Shown here piece by piece: positions 1 to 8,164 of a stretch of 39,228 nt of DNA. The notes beneath the pieces were generated by a model. It did no database searches, was not told the origin of the DNA, and was given only the letters and a program-made list of their open reading frames with translations. This stretch comes from Betaproteobacteria bacterium (GTDB lineage: Bacteria; Pseudomonadota; Gammaproteobacteria; Burkholderiales; Burkholderiaceae_E). Within the stretch, counting starts at the first letter, position 1. Every line of letters starts with the position of its first letter. Position numbers and translations under genes: made by a program. The stretch spans positions 1-39,228 of the forward strand of contig VGHA01000024.1 of the NCBI GenBank assembly GCA_016868375.1. Direction: 5' to 3'.

Positions 1-436
1 TGTCCCGGCACTGCTGCCCGCCGACTATTGCGCGGATGTCCATGAACGACTCAGCCTCTACAAGCGCCTGGCTGGCGCCGACGCCGAGGACCGTCTCCGG
101 GAGATTCAGGAGGAACTGATCGACCGATTCGGCAAGCTCCCCGAGCAGGCGACCGCGCTGTTTGAAACGCATCGGCTGAGGCTGGTCTGCAAGCCGCTCG
201 GCATCATCAAGATCGATGCGGCGGCCGAAGCAATTGTGTTGCAGTTCACCGAGAAGCCGCCCATCGATCCGGGACTGATCATCGCCATGATCCAACAACG
301 CCGCGATGCCCGCATGAGCGGCCAGGATCGAATCCGGTTCACGCTCGCCACCCCCGACCTGAAAGCGCGGGTGAAGGCGATTCGCGACATCCTTGCAGCA
401 CTCTCCAGCCCCCCTGCGGGCAAGAAGAAATCGTGA
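1..436 (+). CDS. mfd: Transcription-repair coupling factor Mfd, C-terminal end (partial)
   Basis: This is the last ~144 codons of a gene that enters from the left edge, read in the frame starting at base 2. Mfd is a DNA translocase that pushes stalled RNA polymerase off the template and recruits UvrA. The visible part corresponds to the C-terminal autoinhibitory (TRCF) domain. The stretch RLSLYKRLA near the start and ELIDRFGKLPEQ about 20 residues later are typical of that domain, as is the closing pattern of alternating helices and strands. The helicase motifs lie outside the window. The stop codon overlaps the GTG start of serB (GTGA), suggesting translational coupling. Assignment rests on recognising the domain; a RecG-like paralogue would not carry it. 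Confidence 0.9.
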   Translation, partial: VPALLPADYCADVHERLSLYKRLAGADAEDRLREIQEELIDRFGKLPEQATALFETHRLRLVCKPLGIIKIDAAAEAIVLQFTEKPPIDPGLIIAMIQQRRDARMSGQDRIRFTLATPDLKARVKAIRDILAALSSPPAGKKKS

Positions 437-1278
437 GCACGCTGGTCGTTCAGCACCCAACGCTGTCGGAGCATACAGTCCAGGCGTTTTCGTGTTTGGC
501 TGGGCATCGGCCAGACCTCAAGGGCCACAGCCTCGCGCTGTGGCGGCGGGTAGCCATCTCTGGCGAACAGCTTGACGACGCCGCTCAAACCCATCAGGTC
601 GATGCTGAAATCGTCGCATCCGATCTGCAACTGCGGTCGTTCCGGCTGGCTGCGTTCGATATGGACTCCACGCTGATCACCATTGAGTGCGTGGATGAAA
701 TCGCCGATTTCGCAGGCCGCAAGGCAGAAGTGGCTGCCATCACCGAAGCCGCGATGCGCGGCGACATCACCGACTATGACGAGAGCCTGAGACGCCGTGT
801 TGCGCTGCTGGCGGGGCTACCGGTATCGGTACTCCAGCGCGTCTGGGACGAGCGCGTCAGGCTCAGCCCAGGCGCGGAATCGCTGGTTCGCAGAATGAAG
901 TCCACCGGACTGCAGCTGCTGCTGGTATCAGGTGGCTTCAGTTTTTTTACCGAGCGTCTGGCCGCCAGACTGGGAATCGAGCATGTGCAATCGAATCAGC
1001 TGGACATTGCCGATGGCAGGCTGACCGGCCGCCTGAACGGGCCGATTGTCAACGCACAGGCCAAGCGGCTGGCGCTGGAACGCACCGCATCGCGTATCGG
1101 CTTTCCGCTGTCGCAAACGATTGCAATCGGTGATGGCGCCAACGACCTGAAGATGATGTCGGTAGCCGGACTATCCGTGGCCTATCGCGCCAAGCCCCTT
1201 GTTCGCAACGAAACCACCCACGCAATCAATCACTGTGGGCTGGATTCGCTGCTCAGGCTGTTCGAGGACACGCGCTAG
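433..1278 (+). CDS. serB: Phosphoserine phosphatase SerB
   Basis: Catalyses the last step of serine synthesis, O-phospho-L-serine to L-serine, in the cytoplasm. The protein has 281 residues. It shows the HAD-superfamily motifs in order: DMDST at 76-80 (nucleophile Asp76, acid/base Asp78), SGG at 166-168, and GDGANDLKM at 233-241 for the Mg2+-binding acidic pair. The glutamate after the first motif (IECVDE) is typical of SerB. The first ~70 residues form a poorly conserved N-terminal domain, as in proteobacterial SerB proteins. The GTG start at 433 overlaps the mfd stop and gives the family's expected length. Its TAG stop and the TAG of rimO on the other strand share the same CTAG, so there is no room for a separate terminator. 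Confidence 0.95.
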   Translation: MSTLVVQHPTLSEHTVQAFSCLAGHRPDLKGHSLALWRRVAISGEQLDDAAQTHQVDAEIVASDLQLRSFRLAAFDMDSTLITIECVDEIADFAGRKAEVAAITEAAMRGDITDYDESLRRRVALLAGLPVSVLQRVWDERVRLSPGAESLVRRMKSTGLQLLLVSGGFSFFTERLAARLGIEHVQSNQLDIADGRLTGRLNGPIVNAQAKRLALERTASRIGFPLSQTIAIGDGANDLKMMSVAGLSVAYRAKPLVRNETTHAINHCGLDSLLRLFEDTR

Positions 1279-2663
1279 GCCGCGGCCGCGTCCACCATTT
1301 CACCGACCAGATCGTGCTCATCGGCGCCGGTGATGCAAACGTCAACGAAGCCCCCGATTGGCAGCTTTCCGCTGCCACCAAACCGCACGACGCCGTCGAT
1401 TTCCGGCGCGTCCATCTGAGTGCGGCCCACTGCATAAGCCCCCTCATCAGACTCTTCGATTCCGTCAACCAGAACCCTCATCGTGCGTCCCACGAATCGC
1501 TGCAGTCGCTCTGCCGAGATATCGGCCTGCACCTGCATGAACCGCTGGCGGCGCTCCTCGCGGACCTCATCCGGCAACGCACCGGGAAGATCGTTGGCCG
1601 TGGCGCCGTCAACGGGCGAGTACGCAAAGCAGCCCACACGATCGAGCCGCGCTTCGCGCAGAAATTCAAGCATGGATTCGAACTCGGCCTCGGTCTCGCC
1701 AGGAAAGCCAGCGATGAAAGTGCTTCGAACGGTAATGTCGGGAACGATCGCCCGCCATGCGCGCACCCGTTCGATATTGCGTTCACCACTTGCCGGACGC
1801 TTCATCAGCTTGAGGATGCGCGGATGCGCATGCTGAAACGGCACATCGAGATAAGGCAGCACCAGCCCGTCGGCCATCAGTTCGACCAGCTGATCAACAT
1901 GCGGGTAGGGATAGACGTAGTGCAACCTGACCCAGGCATCGTGTTCCCGCGCCGCCATGCCAAGCTCGCGCGCCAGTTCAAGAAGCCGCGTGCGAACGGG
2001 CCGCCCTTCAACAAAGCCGGTGCGATACCGCAGGTCAACACCATATGCACTGGTGTCCTGCGACACGACCAGAAGCTCTTTCACACCCGAGGCGAACAGC
2101 GCGCGTGCTTCGCGCACCACATCGCCAATCGGACGGCTGTCGAGATCGCCACGCATTGAGGGAATGATGCAGAAACTGCAACGGTGGTTGCAGCCTTCCG
2201 AGATCTTCAGATAGGCGTAGTGACGCGGGGTCAGTTTGACGCCAGCCTCGGGCACCAGATCGGTGAAGGGATCATGCGGCTTGGGCAAAGCCTGATGAAC
2301 ATGCGTCATCACCTCATCGGTGGCGTGCGGTCCTGTGACAGCCAGCACCCGGGGGTGAACCTCTGCGACGAGGGTGGAGCCCGGCGTGCTTCCTGCCTTC
2401 GCCCCCAGACAACCCGTGACGATGACCTTGCCGTTTTCAGCGAGCGCTTCGCCAATGGCATCAAGCGACTCGCGTACCGCATCGTCAATGAACCCGCAGG
2501 TATTGACGATGACCAGATCGGAGCCGTCGTACGAGCCAGATACCTGGTAGCCCTCCGCGCGAAGCTGCGTCAGGATTCTCTCGGAATCCACCAATGCTTT
2601 CGGGCACCCCAGCGATACGAAGCCGACCTTCGGCACCGCCTTCTTCCGGCGAGAGGCGCTCAC
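1275..2663 (-). CDS. rimO: Ribosomal protein S12 methylthiotransferase RimO
   Basis: Radical SAM enzyme that adds a methylthio group to an aspartate of ribosomal protein S12. The 462-residue protein has the UPF0004 N-terminal domain with three cluster cysteines (Cys20 in GCPK, Cys56 in NTCGF, Cys85 in GCLG). The radical SAM motif CNHRCSFC is at 158-165 (Cys158, Cys162, Cys165), and a C-terminal TRAM-like segment runs from about residue 390. The [12 protein letters not shown] opening separates RimO from the tRNA enzyme MiaB. The start is GTG, and GTGA overlaps the phaR stop, so rimO is probably translated with phaR. The 3' end overlaps serB tail to tail by three bases. Confidence 0.95.
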   Translation of the reverse strand: MSASRRKKAVPKVGFVSLGCPKALVDSERILTQLRAEGYQVSGSYDGSDLVIVNTCGFIDDAVRESLDAIGEALAENGKVIVTGCLGAKAGSTPGSTLVAEVHPRVLAVTGPHATDEVMTHVHQALPKPHDPFTDLVPEAGVKLTPRHYAYLKISEGCNHRCSFCIIPSMRGDLDSRPIGDVVREARALFASGVKELLVVSQDTSAYGVDLRYRTGFVEGRPVRTRLLELARELGMAAREHDAWVRLHYVYPYPHVDQLVELMADGLVLPYLDVPFQHAHPRILKLMKRPASGERNIERVRAWRAIVPDITVRSTFIAGFPGETEAEFESMLEFLREARLDRVGCFAYSPVDGATANDLPGALPDEVREERRQRFMQVQADISAERLQRFVGRTMRVLVDGIEESDEGAYAVGRTQMDAPEIDGVVRFGGSGKLPIGGFVDVCITGADEHDLVGEMVDAAAA

Positions 2664-3220
2664 TTCTGGCGCGGCGTAGCGCCGGGGAAATTCATGTTCT
2701 GAAACATGCTGCGCGTCTGCGCCGCCATCTGCTCCTGCATCTGCATGAACAGCGTCTTGCTCTGGTCAATATAGTTACCCATCATCGCCTGCATCATCGG
2801 TGCCTGCATGGCCATGAACTGAGCCCAGACTTCGGCGTTTGGCATGGCACCCGTGTCATAAATCGACTTGGACTGCTCCTGCAGCTTGTCCTGAATTTCC
2901 ACGAAGGACTGCATCGTCTTTTCGAGATAAGCGCCCATCATGCCCTGCATTGCATGACCATAGAACCGGATGATCTGCTCGAGCATCGAGGAAGAAAACA
3001 GCGGCGCGCCGCCCGCCTCTTCTTCAAGAATGATTTGCAGCAATATGCTGCGGGTGAGGTCTTCAGACGTCTTGGCATCAGCCACTCTGAACGGCTCATT
3101 GTCGAGCACAAGCTGCTTGACGTCAGCCAACGTAATGTAGGCGCTGGTGCGGGTATCGTAGAGCCGTCGGTTGGGATATTTCTTGATCAGCCGGATCGGT
3201 GCGCTCATTCGGTAACTCAT
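2660..3220 (-). CDS. phaR: Polyhydroxyalkanoate synthesis repressor PhaR
   Basis: A 186-residue regulator. Residues about 8-70 match the PHB/PHA accumulation regulator DNA-binding domain ([11 protein letters not shown], then [11 protein letters not shown]). A following helix-rich domain is rich in Met and Gln (repeated MQAMM and MQMQEQM patterns) and probably binds the polymer. In well-studied relatives PhaR represses phasin genes and is titrated away by PHA granules. It lies downstream of phaC and phaB on the same strand, 123 bases after phaB, and its stop overlaps the rimO GTG. ATG at 3220 is used; a second ATG four codons in (3208) is possible, and neither has a strong Shine-Dalgarno sequence. 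Confidence 0.93.
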   Translation of the reverse strand: MSYRMSAPIRLIKKYPNRRLYDTRTSAYITLADVKQLVLDNEPFRVADAKTSEDLTRSILLQIILEEEAGGAPLFSSSMLEQIIRFYGHAMQGMMGAYLEKTMQSFVEIQDKLQEQSKSIYDTGAMPNAEVWAQFMAMQAPMMQAMMGNYIDQSKTLFMQMQEQMAAQTRSMFQNMNFPGATPRQK

Positions 3221-3246
3221 ATCAAATCACGCGGTGTTAACCGGGT

Positions 3247-3271
3247 TTCGAGGATGCGAGCCTTCCTCGAA
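3247..3271. other. Inverted repeat between phaB and phaR
   Basis: An 8-bp perfect stem (TTCGAGGA / TCCTCGAA) encloses a 9-base loop in the 123-base gap between the phaB stop and the phaR start. No run of U follows on either strand, so it is not a standard intrinsic terminator. It could attenuate, or stabilise a processed end, and so set the PhaR level relative to PhaB. Function is inferred. Confidence 0.4.
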
Positions 3272-3343
3272 GCGGGAGATCGGTTGGGCATCATCCCGCG
3301 AGCGCGCTGCCTGCAGCCCCCGCGGATGGCATGCTGCTGGCAA

Positions 3344-4081
3344 TTACCCCATGTGCAGTCCGCCGTTGCACGAGAACTCAGCGCCGGTGGTGAAGCCTGC
3401 GTCATCGGTGGTCAGCCAACCGCAGATGGAGCCGATTTCCTCAGCGCGACCCAGCCTGCGAACCGGAATCGTCTGGATGATTTTCTCGCGCACATCCTCG
3501 CGCACTGCCATCACCATGTCGGTTGCAATGTAGCCCGGCGCGACGGTGTTCACCGTCACCCCCTTGCTGGCGACCTCCTGAGCAAGCGCCATCGAAAAGC
3601 CGTGCATGCCGGCTTTGGCCGCCGAATAATTGCTCTGGCCGAACTGCCCCTTCTCGCCGTTGACCGATGAAATGTTGATGATCCGGCCCCAGCCCTTGTC
3701 GAGCATGCCGTCAATCACCTGCTTGGTAACGTTGAACATCGAGTTGAGGTTGGTGTCGATGACCGCCCGCCAATCATCCAGCGACATTTTGCGAAAGACG
3801 CCGTCACGTGTAATGCCTGCGTTATTGACCAGAATGTCTGGATTTCCGAAGTTCGCCTTCACCTGATCGAGCGCGGCCTTGGTGGAATCCCAGTCGGCCA
3901 CGTTACCGACGGACACATGAAACTCATAGCCGTCTGCCTTCTGCTCGGCAATCCACTTGCCGTGGTCGCGCGTTGGGCCGCATCCAGCGATCACCAGGTA
4001 TCCCATGTCATGGAACTTGCGGCAGATGGCAGTTCCGATACCACCCATCCCACCGGTAACGTAAGCGATTTTCTTGCTCAT
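3344..4081 (-). CDS. phaB: Acetoacetyl-CoA reductase PhaB (NADPH-dependent)
   Basis: Reduces acetoacetyl-CoA to (R)-3-hydroxybutyryl-CoA, the monomer used by PhaC. The 245-residue protein is a classical short-chain dehydrogenase: cofactor loop TGGMGGIG at 9-16, NNAG at 86-89, catalytic Ser138/Ser139 in NISSVNG, Tyr152 and Lys156 in NYSAAK. It ends in NGGLHMG. The sequence, as I recall the Cupriavidus PhaB, matches nearly throughout (AGCGP, ADWDSTK, ITRDGVFRKM). The Shine-Dalgarno AAGGAA sits about 8 bases before the ATG. It follows phaC after 88 bases; the thiolase phaA that commonly lies between the two is absent. Confidence 0.96.
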   Translation of the reverse strand: MSKKIAYVTGGMGGIGTAICRKFHDMGYLVIAGCGPTRDHGKWIAEQKADGYEFHVSVGNVADWDSTKAALDQVKANFGNPDILVNNAGITRDGVFRKMSLDDWRAVIDTNLNSMFNVTKQVIDGMLDKGWGRIINISSVNGEKGQFGQSNYSAAKAGMHGFSMALAQEVASKGVTVNTVAPGYIATDMVMAVREDVREKIIQTIPVRRLGRAEEIGSICGWLTTDDAGFTTGAEFSCNGGLHMG

Positions 4082-4169
4082 GACTTGATTTCCTTATCGA
4101 CATTCGCGGGGTTGCAGAGGGCCTTGAGAAACAGGTTGAATCCGATGTGCGCGACGCGCCTGCCGACGC

Positions 4170-6029
4170 TCAGGCTTTCTGCCTGACGTAGCGTCCCGGC
4201 GCCGGTTCGATTGCCGGAAATCGGGCCGAGCCAGGCGAGCGCGGCGGCTGCCTGCGTTCACCCTGAAATTTAACGAGCCAGTTCGACCAGTCGGGCCACC
4301 AGCTGCCCGGCACCTCGTTCGCCTGGCTCATCCAGTCATCAGCGGATCCAGGGCACTGCGAAGCAACCCAATAATTGCGCTTGTTGCGATGAGCCGGGTT
4401 GATGACACCCGCGATATGGCCACTTGCGCCCATCACGAAACGAACCGGAGACTTGATCAGTTGCGTTGACGCATACGCCGCCCGCCACGGAACGATATGG
4501 TCGTCACGCGAGCCGTAAATGTAGGTAGGCGCCTTGATGGCGCCCAGATCAATGGCAGCGCCGGCGCAGGTCAGTCGGCCCGGAATGCGCAGCTCGTTTT
4601 GCAAGTACATGTGGCGGATGTACCAGCAAAACATTGGCCCTGGCAGATTGGTGCTGTCCGAGTTCCAGTAAAGCAGGTCAAACGGGGGCGGCGCCTCGCC
4701 CTTCAGATAATTGCTGATGACGTAGTTCCAGACCAGATCATTCGGGCGCAGGAAGTTGAAGGTGGTGGCAAGCTCGCGGCCGTGCATGAGGCCGCCGCTT
4801 CCAATGGACGCCTCTTTGTAGGCGACGAAGGCCTCGTCAATAAAGATTCCAAGCACGCCCGGATCGGCGAAATCAAGCAGGGTTGTCAGCAGCGTGAGCG
4901 ACTCGATCCAGCGATCGCCGCGCGCCTCCAGCGCCGCCGCCGCCGTGGCCGCCAGCGTGCCGCCCACGCAAAAGCCGAGCAGATTGATGGTGGGCTGCCC
5001 GCTGATCTCGCGCACCACCCGAACCGCTTCGATCACGCCGTGCTCGAGATAGTCGTCCCAGGTGAGGCGGCTTTGATCAATCTGAACATTTCGCCAGGAC
5101 ACCATGAACACCGTATGACCCTGCGACAGCGCGTACGCCACCAGCGAGTTGTCCGGCTGCAGATCCATGATGTAAAACTTGTTGATGCAGGGGGGCACCA
5201 TAAGAAGCGGCCGGCTGCCCACGTGATCAGTGGTGGGCAGGTATTGAATGAGCTGGATGAGCTCGTTCTGAAACACAACCGTACCTGGCGTGGTTGCCAC
5301 ATTGCGCCCGACCTCAAACGCCAGCTCATCCGTTTGAGAGATATGCCCCTTCTGCATATCGCCCAACATGTTCTGGATTCCCGTCCAGAGACTTTCGCCG
5401 CGGGACTCGAGCAGCTTGCGTTGCGCTTCAGGATTCGTAAGCAGGAAGTTTGCTGGCGACATCATGTCCACCCACTGCTGGGTGGCGAAACGCACGCGGT
5501 CACGGGTCTTGTTGTCGCCTTCAACCGAATCGGCCATCTTCTGCAGAAACTCTGCGTTCAACGCGTACAGCGCTGCGCCCCAGGCAAACGGCCCCGTCTG
5601 CCAGCTGGCATCGGCGAACCGCCGGTCAGCCGATGCGGGTGGCTCGGGGGTGGTGAACATGTCGCTCACCCGCTGGAGGTAGTCAGCCTGCAGCCGTGAC
5701 AACGCTTCAGGCGACAGGTGCAGGCCCCCTGGCAAAGCGCCAGCCGCCGACGCAGACTGATTGGTCTGGGTGGCGCCTGCGGTACTCGCGCCCTGAGCTC
5801 TGGCTTTCGATTGGGCTTTGGCCTGCGCGCCAGCCTGGCTCGCCGTGGATCGGTTTGCGCCACGCTTTGCGGCAGCTGGTTTCGCCGTTGATTGCTTGAC
5901 TGTGGCGCGGGGCTTTGCCGGCGAAGCCCGACGGCCGCCTGCCGGGCCCGAGTCTGCCCGGGCCCCACGTTTCCCCGCCGCGCTGCTCACGTTGGCTGAG
6001 TTGGAATTGTTCCGCTTACCTGTTGCCAT
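4170..6029 (-). CDS. phaC: Class I poly(3-hydroxyalkanoate) synthase PhaC
   Basis: Polymerises 3-hydroxyacyl-CoA into PHA at the granule surface. The protein has 619 residues. Residues about 1-100 are a low-complexity extension rich in Ala, Lys, Arg, Ser and Gln. The conserved N-terminal synthase domain follows (to ~350), then an alpha/beta-hydrolase domain with the lipase-like box GFCVGG at 352-357. The expected triad is visible: Cys354, Asp510 in SRDDHIVPW and His538 in SGHIAG. Class I enzymes are usually about 560-590 residues, and the excess lies in the N-terminal extension. Start ATG at 6029 is preceded by GGGGAA. A candidate promoter lies 40-70 bases upstream. Downstream are phaB, phaR and rimO. 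Confidence 0.96.
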   Translation of the reverse strand: MATGKRNNSNSANVSSAAGKRGARADSGPAGGRRASPAKPRATVKQSTAKPAAAKRGANRSTASQAGAQAKAQSKARAQGASTAGATQTNQSASAAGALPGGLHLSPEALSRLQADYLQRVSDMFTTPEPPASADRRFADASWQTGPFAWGAALYALNAEFLQKMADSVEGDNKTRDRVRFATQQWVDMMSPANFLLTNPEAQRKLLESRGESLWTGIQNMLGDMQKGHISQTDELAFEVGRNVATTPGTVVFQNELIQLIQYLPTTDHVGSRPLLMVPPCINKFYIMDLQPDNSLVAYALSQGHTVFMVSWRNVQIDQSRLTWDDYLEHGVIEAVRVVREISGQPTINLLGFCVGGTLAATAAAALEARGDRWIESLTLLTTLLDFADPGVLGIFIDEAFVAYKEASIGSGGLMHGRELATTFNFLRPNDLVWNYVISNYLKGEAPPPFDLLYWNSDSTNLPGPMFCWYIRHMYLQNELRIPGRLTCAGAAIDLGAIKAPTYIYGSRDDHIVPWRAAYASTQLIKSPVRFVMGASGHIAGVINPAHRNKRNYWVASQCPGSADDWMSQANEVPGSWWPDWSNWLVKFQGERRQPPRSPGSARFPAIEPAPGRYVRQKA

Positions 6030-6067
6030 GATTTCCCCGGTTTATTCGCGGTAACAGTTTTTAGGGC

Positions 6068-6095
6068 ATTCTCCCCCGCGACGCCGTTTTTTCAA
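6068..6095 (-). promoter_or_regulatory. Candidate sigma70 promoter for phaC
   Basis: On the minus strand, TTGAAA (6095-6090) and GAGAAT (6073-6068) are separated by 16 bases. That is five and four matches to the -35 and -10 consensus. The predicted transcript would start about 30 bases before the phaC ATG. It lies in the 87-base gap between phaC and the divergent small gene at 6117. Confidence 0.4.
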
Positions 6096-6116
6096 AACCC
6101 TCACCCTTGCCCGCCG

Positions 6117-6341
6117 ATGTACATCATTGCAATCGCCTGGCTTTACGTCACGTTATTGATGGCCCTCACCGAGTCCTCGTGGGTTGCCGGCGTGGCGACC
6201 TTCGTTTTTTACGGTCTGCTACCCATGTCGATCCTGCTTTACCTTTTGGGCACGCCGCAGAGGCGGCGTAATCGACAGCGGCGAGAGGCCGCCAATACGC
6301 TGCCGCAACACTCAGCGGGCAGGATTGATCCAGATCAGTGA
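6117..6341 (+). CDS. Small predicted membrane protein, 74 residues
   Basis: Starts MYIIAIAWLYVTLLMALTE and has two hydrophobic segments, about residues 2-18 and 23-44, separated by a short polar turn. A basic stretch GTPQRRRNRQRR follows, then a polar tail of about 20 residues. The basic segment suggests a cytoplasmic C-terminus. I recall similar short proteins of unknown function in other Burkholderiales, often near pha genes. It diverges from phaC across 87 bases and its last 30 bases overlap the 3' end of pgeF on the opposite strand. No catalytic motif is visible. Confidence 0.7.
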   Translation: MYIIAIAWLYVTLLMALTESSWVAGVATFVFYGLLPMSILLYLLGTPQRRRNRQRREAANTLPQHSAGRIDPDQ

Positions 6342-7094
6342 GGCCAATCGGCCCGTGGTTCGATCGCGGCGGTGGGAGTAAAACCGGCCCGCATCCGAAA
6401 ACGTGCAAAGCCCGCCGCCCCCCACCTGCCTGACGCCAACCGCATCAAGGCGCCGGGTTGCAAGGCTGAACAGATCAGCCATCCACTTGCCAGGCAACGC
6501 CCCGCTGCGAAAGCAGTCCGCCGCCCCGGGATCACGCACGAGAAACGCCTCACGCACCTCGGCGCCTACCTCAAACGCGCCGGGACCGATGGCGGGTCCA
6601 AGCCATGCCACCACATCGTCAGATGCCCCTGGAAGACCGCGCAGCGCTGCCACCGTGTTCTCCAGCACGCCTGCCGCCAGACCTCGCCATCCTGCGTGCG
6701 CAGCCCCGATGCGCCTGCCTTGAAGGTCGGAGAACAGCACCGTCAGGCAGTCGGCCGACTGGACGGCCAGGACCCGCCCGGGCTCGCAGGTCACCGCAGC
6801 ATCGGCGCACGGCTCGGACGCCTGCGAGGCAGCCGCGGCCCCCACAACATGTACGACCGCCCCATGGACCTGTTCAAGCCAGACGGGCTCTGTGGGCAAG
6901 AGCGCCCCGAGCCGCCGACGGTTCTCAGCCACCGCTGCAGGGTCATCACCGCACCGTACGCCCAGGTTCAGACCATCAGGGGTCTGCTGGGCCCCCCCCC
7001 AACTGCGCTGGCTGACGCCGCCCACCCGGGTCGTCACCCGACCCGAAACCGAGTCGGGCAAGGGCCAGCCTGCAACGAGCATTGGCAGGGTCAT
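6312..7094 (-). CDS. pgeF: PgeF/YfiH-type multicopper-like enzyme (laccase-domain protein)
   Basis: A 260-residue cytoplasmic protein of the YfiH family. Members have been reported to act on purine nucleosides or to edit wrong amino acids in peptidoglycan precursors. The metal-binding set is present: His77 in QVHG, Cys116 in SADCL and His133 in AAHAGWRG, with the typical N-terminal TTRVGGVS and GLNLG motifs. Length is normal. The ATG overlaps the stop of rluD (ATGA), an association found in many proteobacteria. The 3' end overlaps the small membrane gene by 30 bases. The exact physiological substrate cannot be read from sequence. Confidence 0.92.
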   Translation of the reverse strand: MTLPMLVAGWPLPDSVSGRVTTRVGGVSQRSWGGAQQTPDGLNLGVRCGDDPAAVAENRRRLGALLPTEPVWLEQVHGAVVHVVGAAAASQASEPCADAAVTCEPGRVLAVQSADCLTVLFSDLQGRRIGAAHAGWRGLAAGVLENTVAALRGLPGASDDVVAWLGPAIGPGAFEVGAEVREAFLVRDPGAADCFRSGALPGKWMADLFSLATRRLDAVGVRQVGGGGLCTFSDAGRFYSHRRDRTTGRLASLIWINPAR

Positions 7095-8116
7095 GAGCGG
7101 GCAGTCTCAACCGGGTCATCAAAGGCGCGACTCGCCCGCCGCAGCGCGTCGACCGGATCGATGTCGATCGCCTCGAGCAGGGGCATCAGATCAGGTGGCC
7201 AGGCCGATGTCCAGACGCGTCGCTTTGCGTCTGCGGGATGCGAAAGCTCCAGCCGCCAGGCATGGAGTGCCTGGCGCGGCGCGCGAGCGTCGGCAAGGCC
7301 GCCGTACAGCGCATCACCCACGATAGGCGCGCCCAGATGCTTCAAATGTACCCGGATCTGATGGGTTCTCCCGGTATGCAGGCGACACTCGATCAGGCTT
7401 ACCGCACGGCCATTGAGCGCGCCCTGGGCAAGCTTGCGAAACACGGTTCGGGCAGAGCGCCCCCCCGATCCATGCACCACCGCCATTCGGATTCTCTGAA
7501 CCAGATCACGACCGATCGGCTCGTCGACTTCAGCGCGATCAGCCACCGCGCCCTGCACCAGAGCCAGATAGCGGCGGCCCATGCTTCGACTGGCGAGCTG
7601 CTCGGCCAGCAAGGCCATTGCCGACTCGGAGCGCGCCACGACCATCAGGCCGCTGGTGTCTTTATCCAGCCGGTGAACAATGCCAGCGCGAGGCAACACC
7701 GACTGGCTTTTGAAACGGTGCATCAGACCATTCAGCAAGGTGCCGTGCCAGTTTCCCGAGCCAGGATGAACCACCAGTCCCGGGCGTTTGTCGATGATCA
7801 AAAGATCGGTATCCTGATGGATAACATCAAAGTCGACCGGCTCAGGCCCAAACGCCGCCTCGGCCTCAAGCGGCTGCGGCTCGACGGTCAGCGTTTCCAA
7901 TCCAGCCAGACGATGCCGGCGTCCCAATACCCGCTCATCCCAGCTGACTGCACCGAGTTCAATCCAGCGCTGAAGGCGTGACCGCGAATACTGCGGGAGC
8001 TGCTGCGCGAGGAAGCGATCCAGCCGTTCTCCCGACGCACCGGCAGCCGACAGGGTGATCAACCCGGGCCCGGTGGCCTCGTCCTCGTCCAACGACGGCC
8101 GGTCGGCTGCCGACAT
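7091..8116 (-). CDS. rluD: 23S rRNA pseudouridine synthase RluD
   Basis: Makes pseudouridines in helix 69 of 23S rRNA. The protein has 341 residues: an S4 RNA-binding domain around residues 28-75 (GERLDRFLAQQLP, SRSRLQRWIE), then the catalytic domain. HRLDKDTSGL holds the catalytic Asp151, and GRTHQIRVHLKHLG is the late conserved motif. The open frame extends further upstream, but that part would cover the bamD start and has no family resemblance. The ATG at 8116, just before the S4 domain, is therefore used. It diverges from bamD across 48 bases and overlaps pgeF by ATGA. RluC is the main alternative; RluD is favoured by the bamD and pgeF neighbours. Confidence 0.93.
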   Translation of the reverse strand: MSAADRPSLDEDEATGPGLITLSAAGASGERLDRFLAQQLPQYSRSRLQRWIELGAVSWDERVLGRRHRLAGLETLTVEPQPLEAEAAFGPEPVDFDVIHQDTDLLIIDKRPGLVVHPGSGNWHGTLLNGLMHRFKSQSVLPRAGIVHRLDKDTSGLMVVARSESAMALLAEQLASRSMGRRYLALVQGAVADRAEVDEPIGRDLVQRIRMAVVHGSGGRSARTVFRKLAQGALNGRAVSLIECRLHTGRTHQIRVHLKHLGAPIVGDALYGGLADARAPRQALHAWRLELSHPADAKRRVWTSAWPPDLMPLLEAIDIDPVDALRRASRAFDDPVETARS

Positions 8117-8152
8117 TGCGTCAGAACACTGATCGATCGCAGTGCGGTTAGC

Positions 8153-8158
8153 TATAAT
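8153..8158 (+). promoter_or_regulatory. Perfect -10 box (TATAAT) directly before bamD
   Basis: A full-consensus TATAAT lies only six bases before the bamD ATG. Transcription from it would be expected to start at or within a base or two of the ATG itself. The -35 region at 17 bases spacing (TGATCG) is poor, and no TGn extension is present. The same 48-base gap must also hold control signals for divergent rluD. Confidence 0.5.
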
Positions 8159-8164
8159 GCTCTG

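Noticed and set aside
2594..3670. Open frame of 358 codons on the plus strand across rimO, phaR and phaB
   Set aside because: It spans three well-supported minus-strand genes and their gaps, with His- and Leu-rich, motif-free translation.
4497..5699. Open frame of 400 codons on the plus strand, opposite phaC
   Set aside because: It mirrors the codon structure of phaC, has no recognisable motif and no ribosome-binding site. GC-rich genes commonly leave such antisense frames.
6372..7361. Open frame of 329 codons on the plus strand, opposite pgeF and rluD
   Set aside because: Low-complexity Arg/Pro/Ala translation; both opposite-strand genes have intact catalytic motifs.
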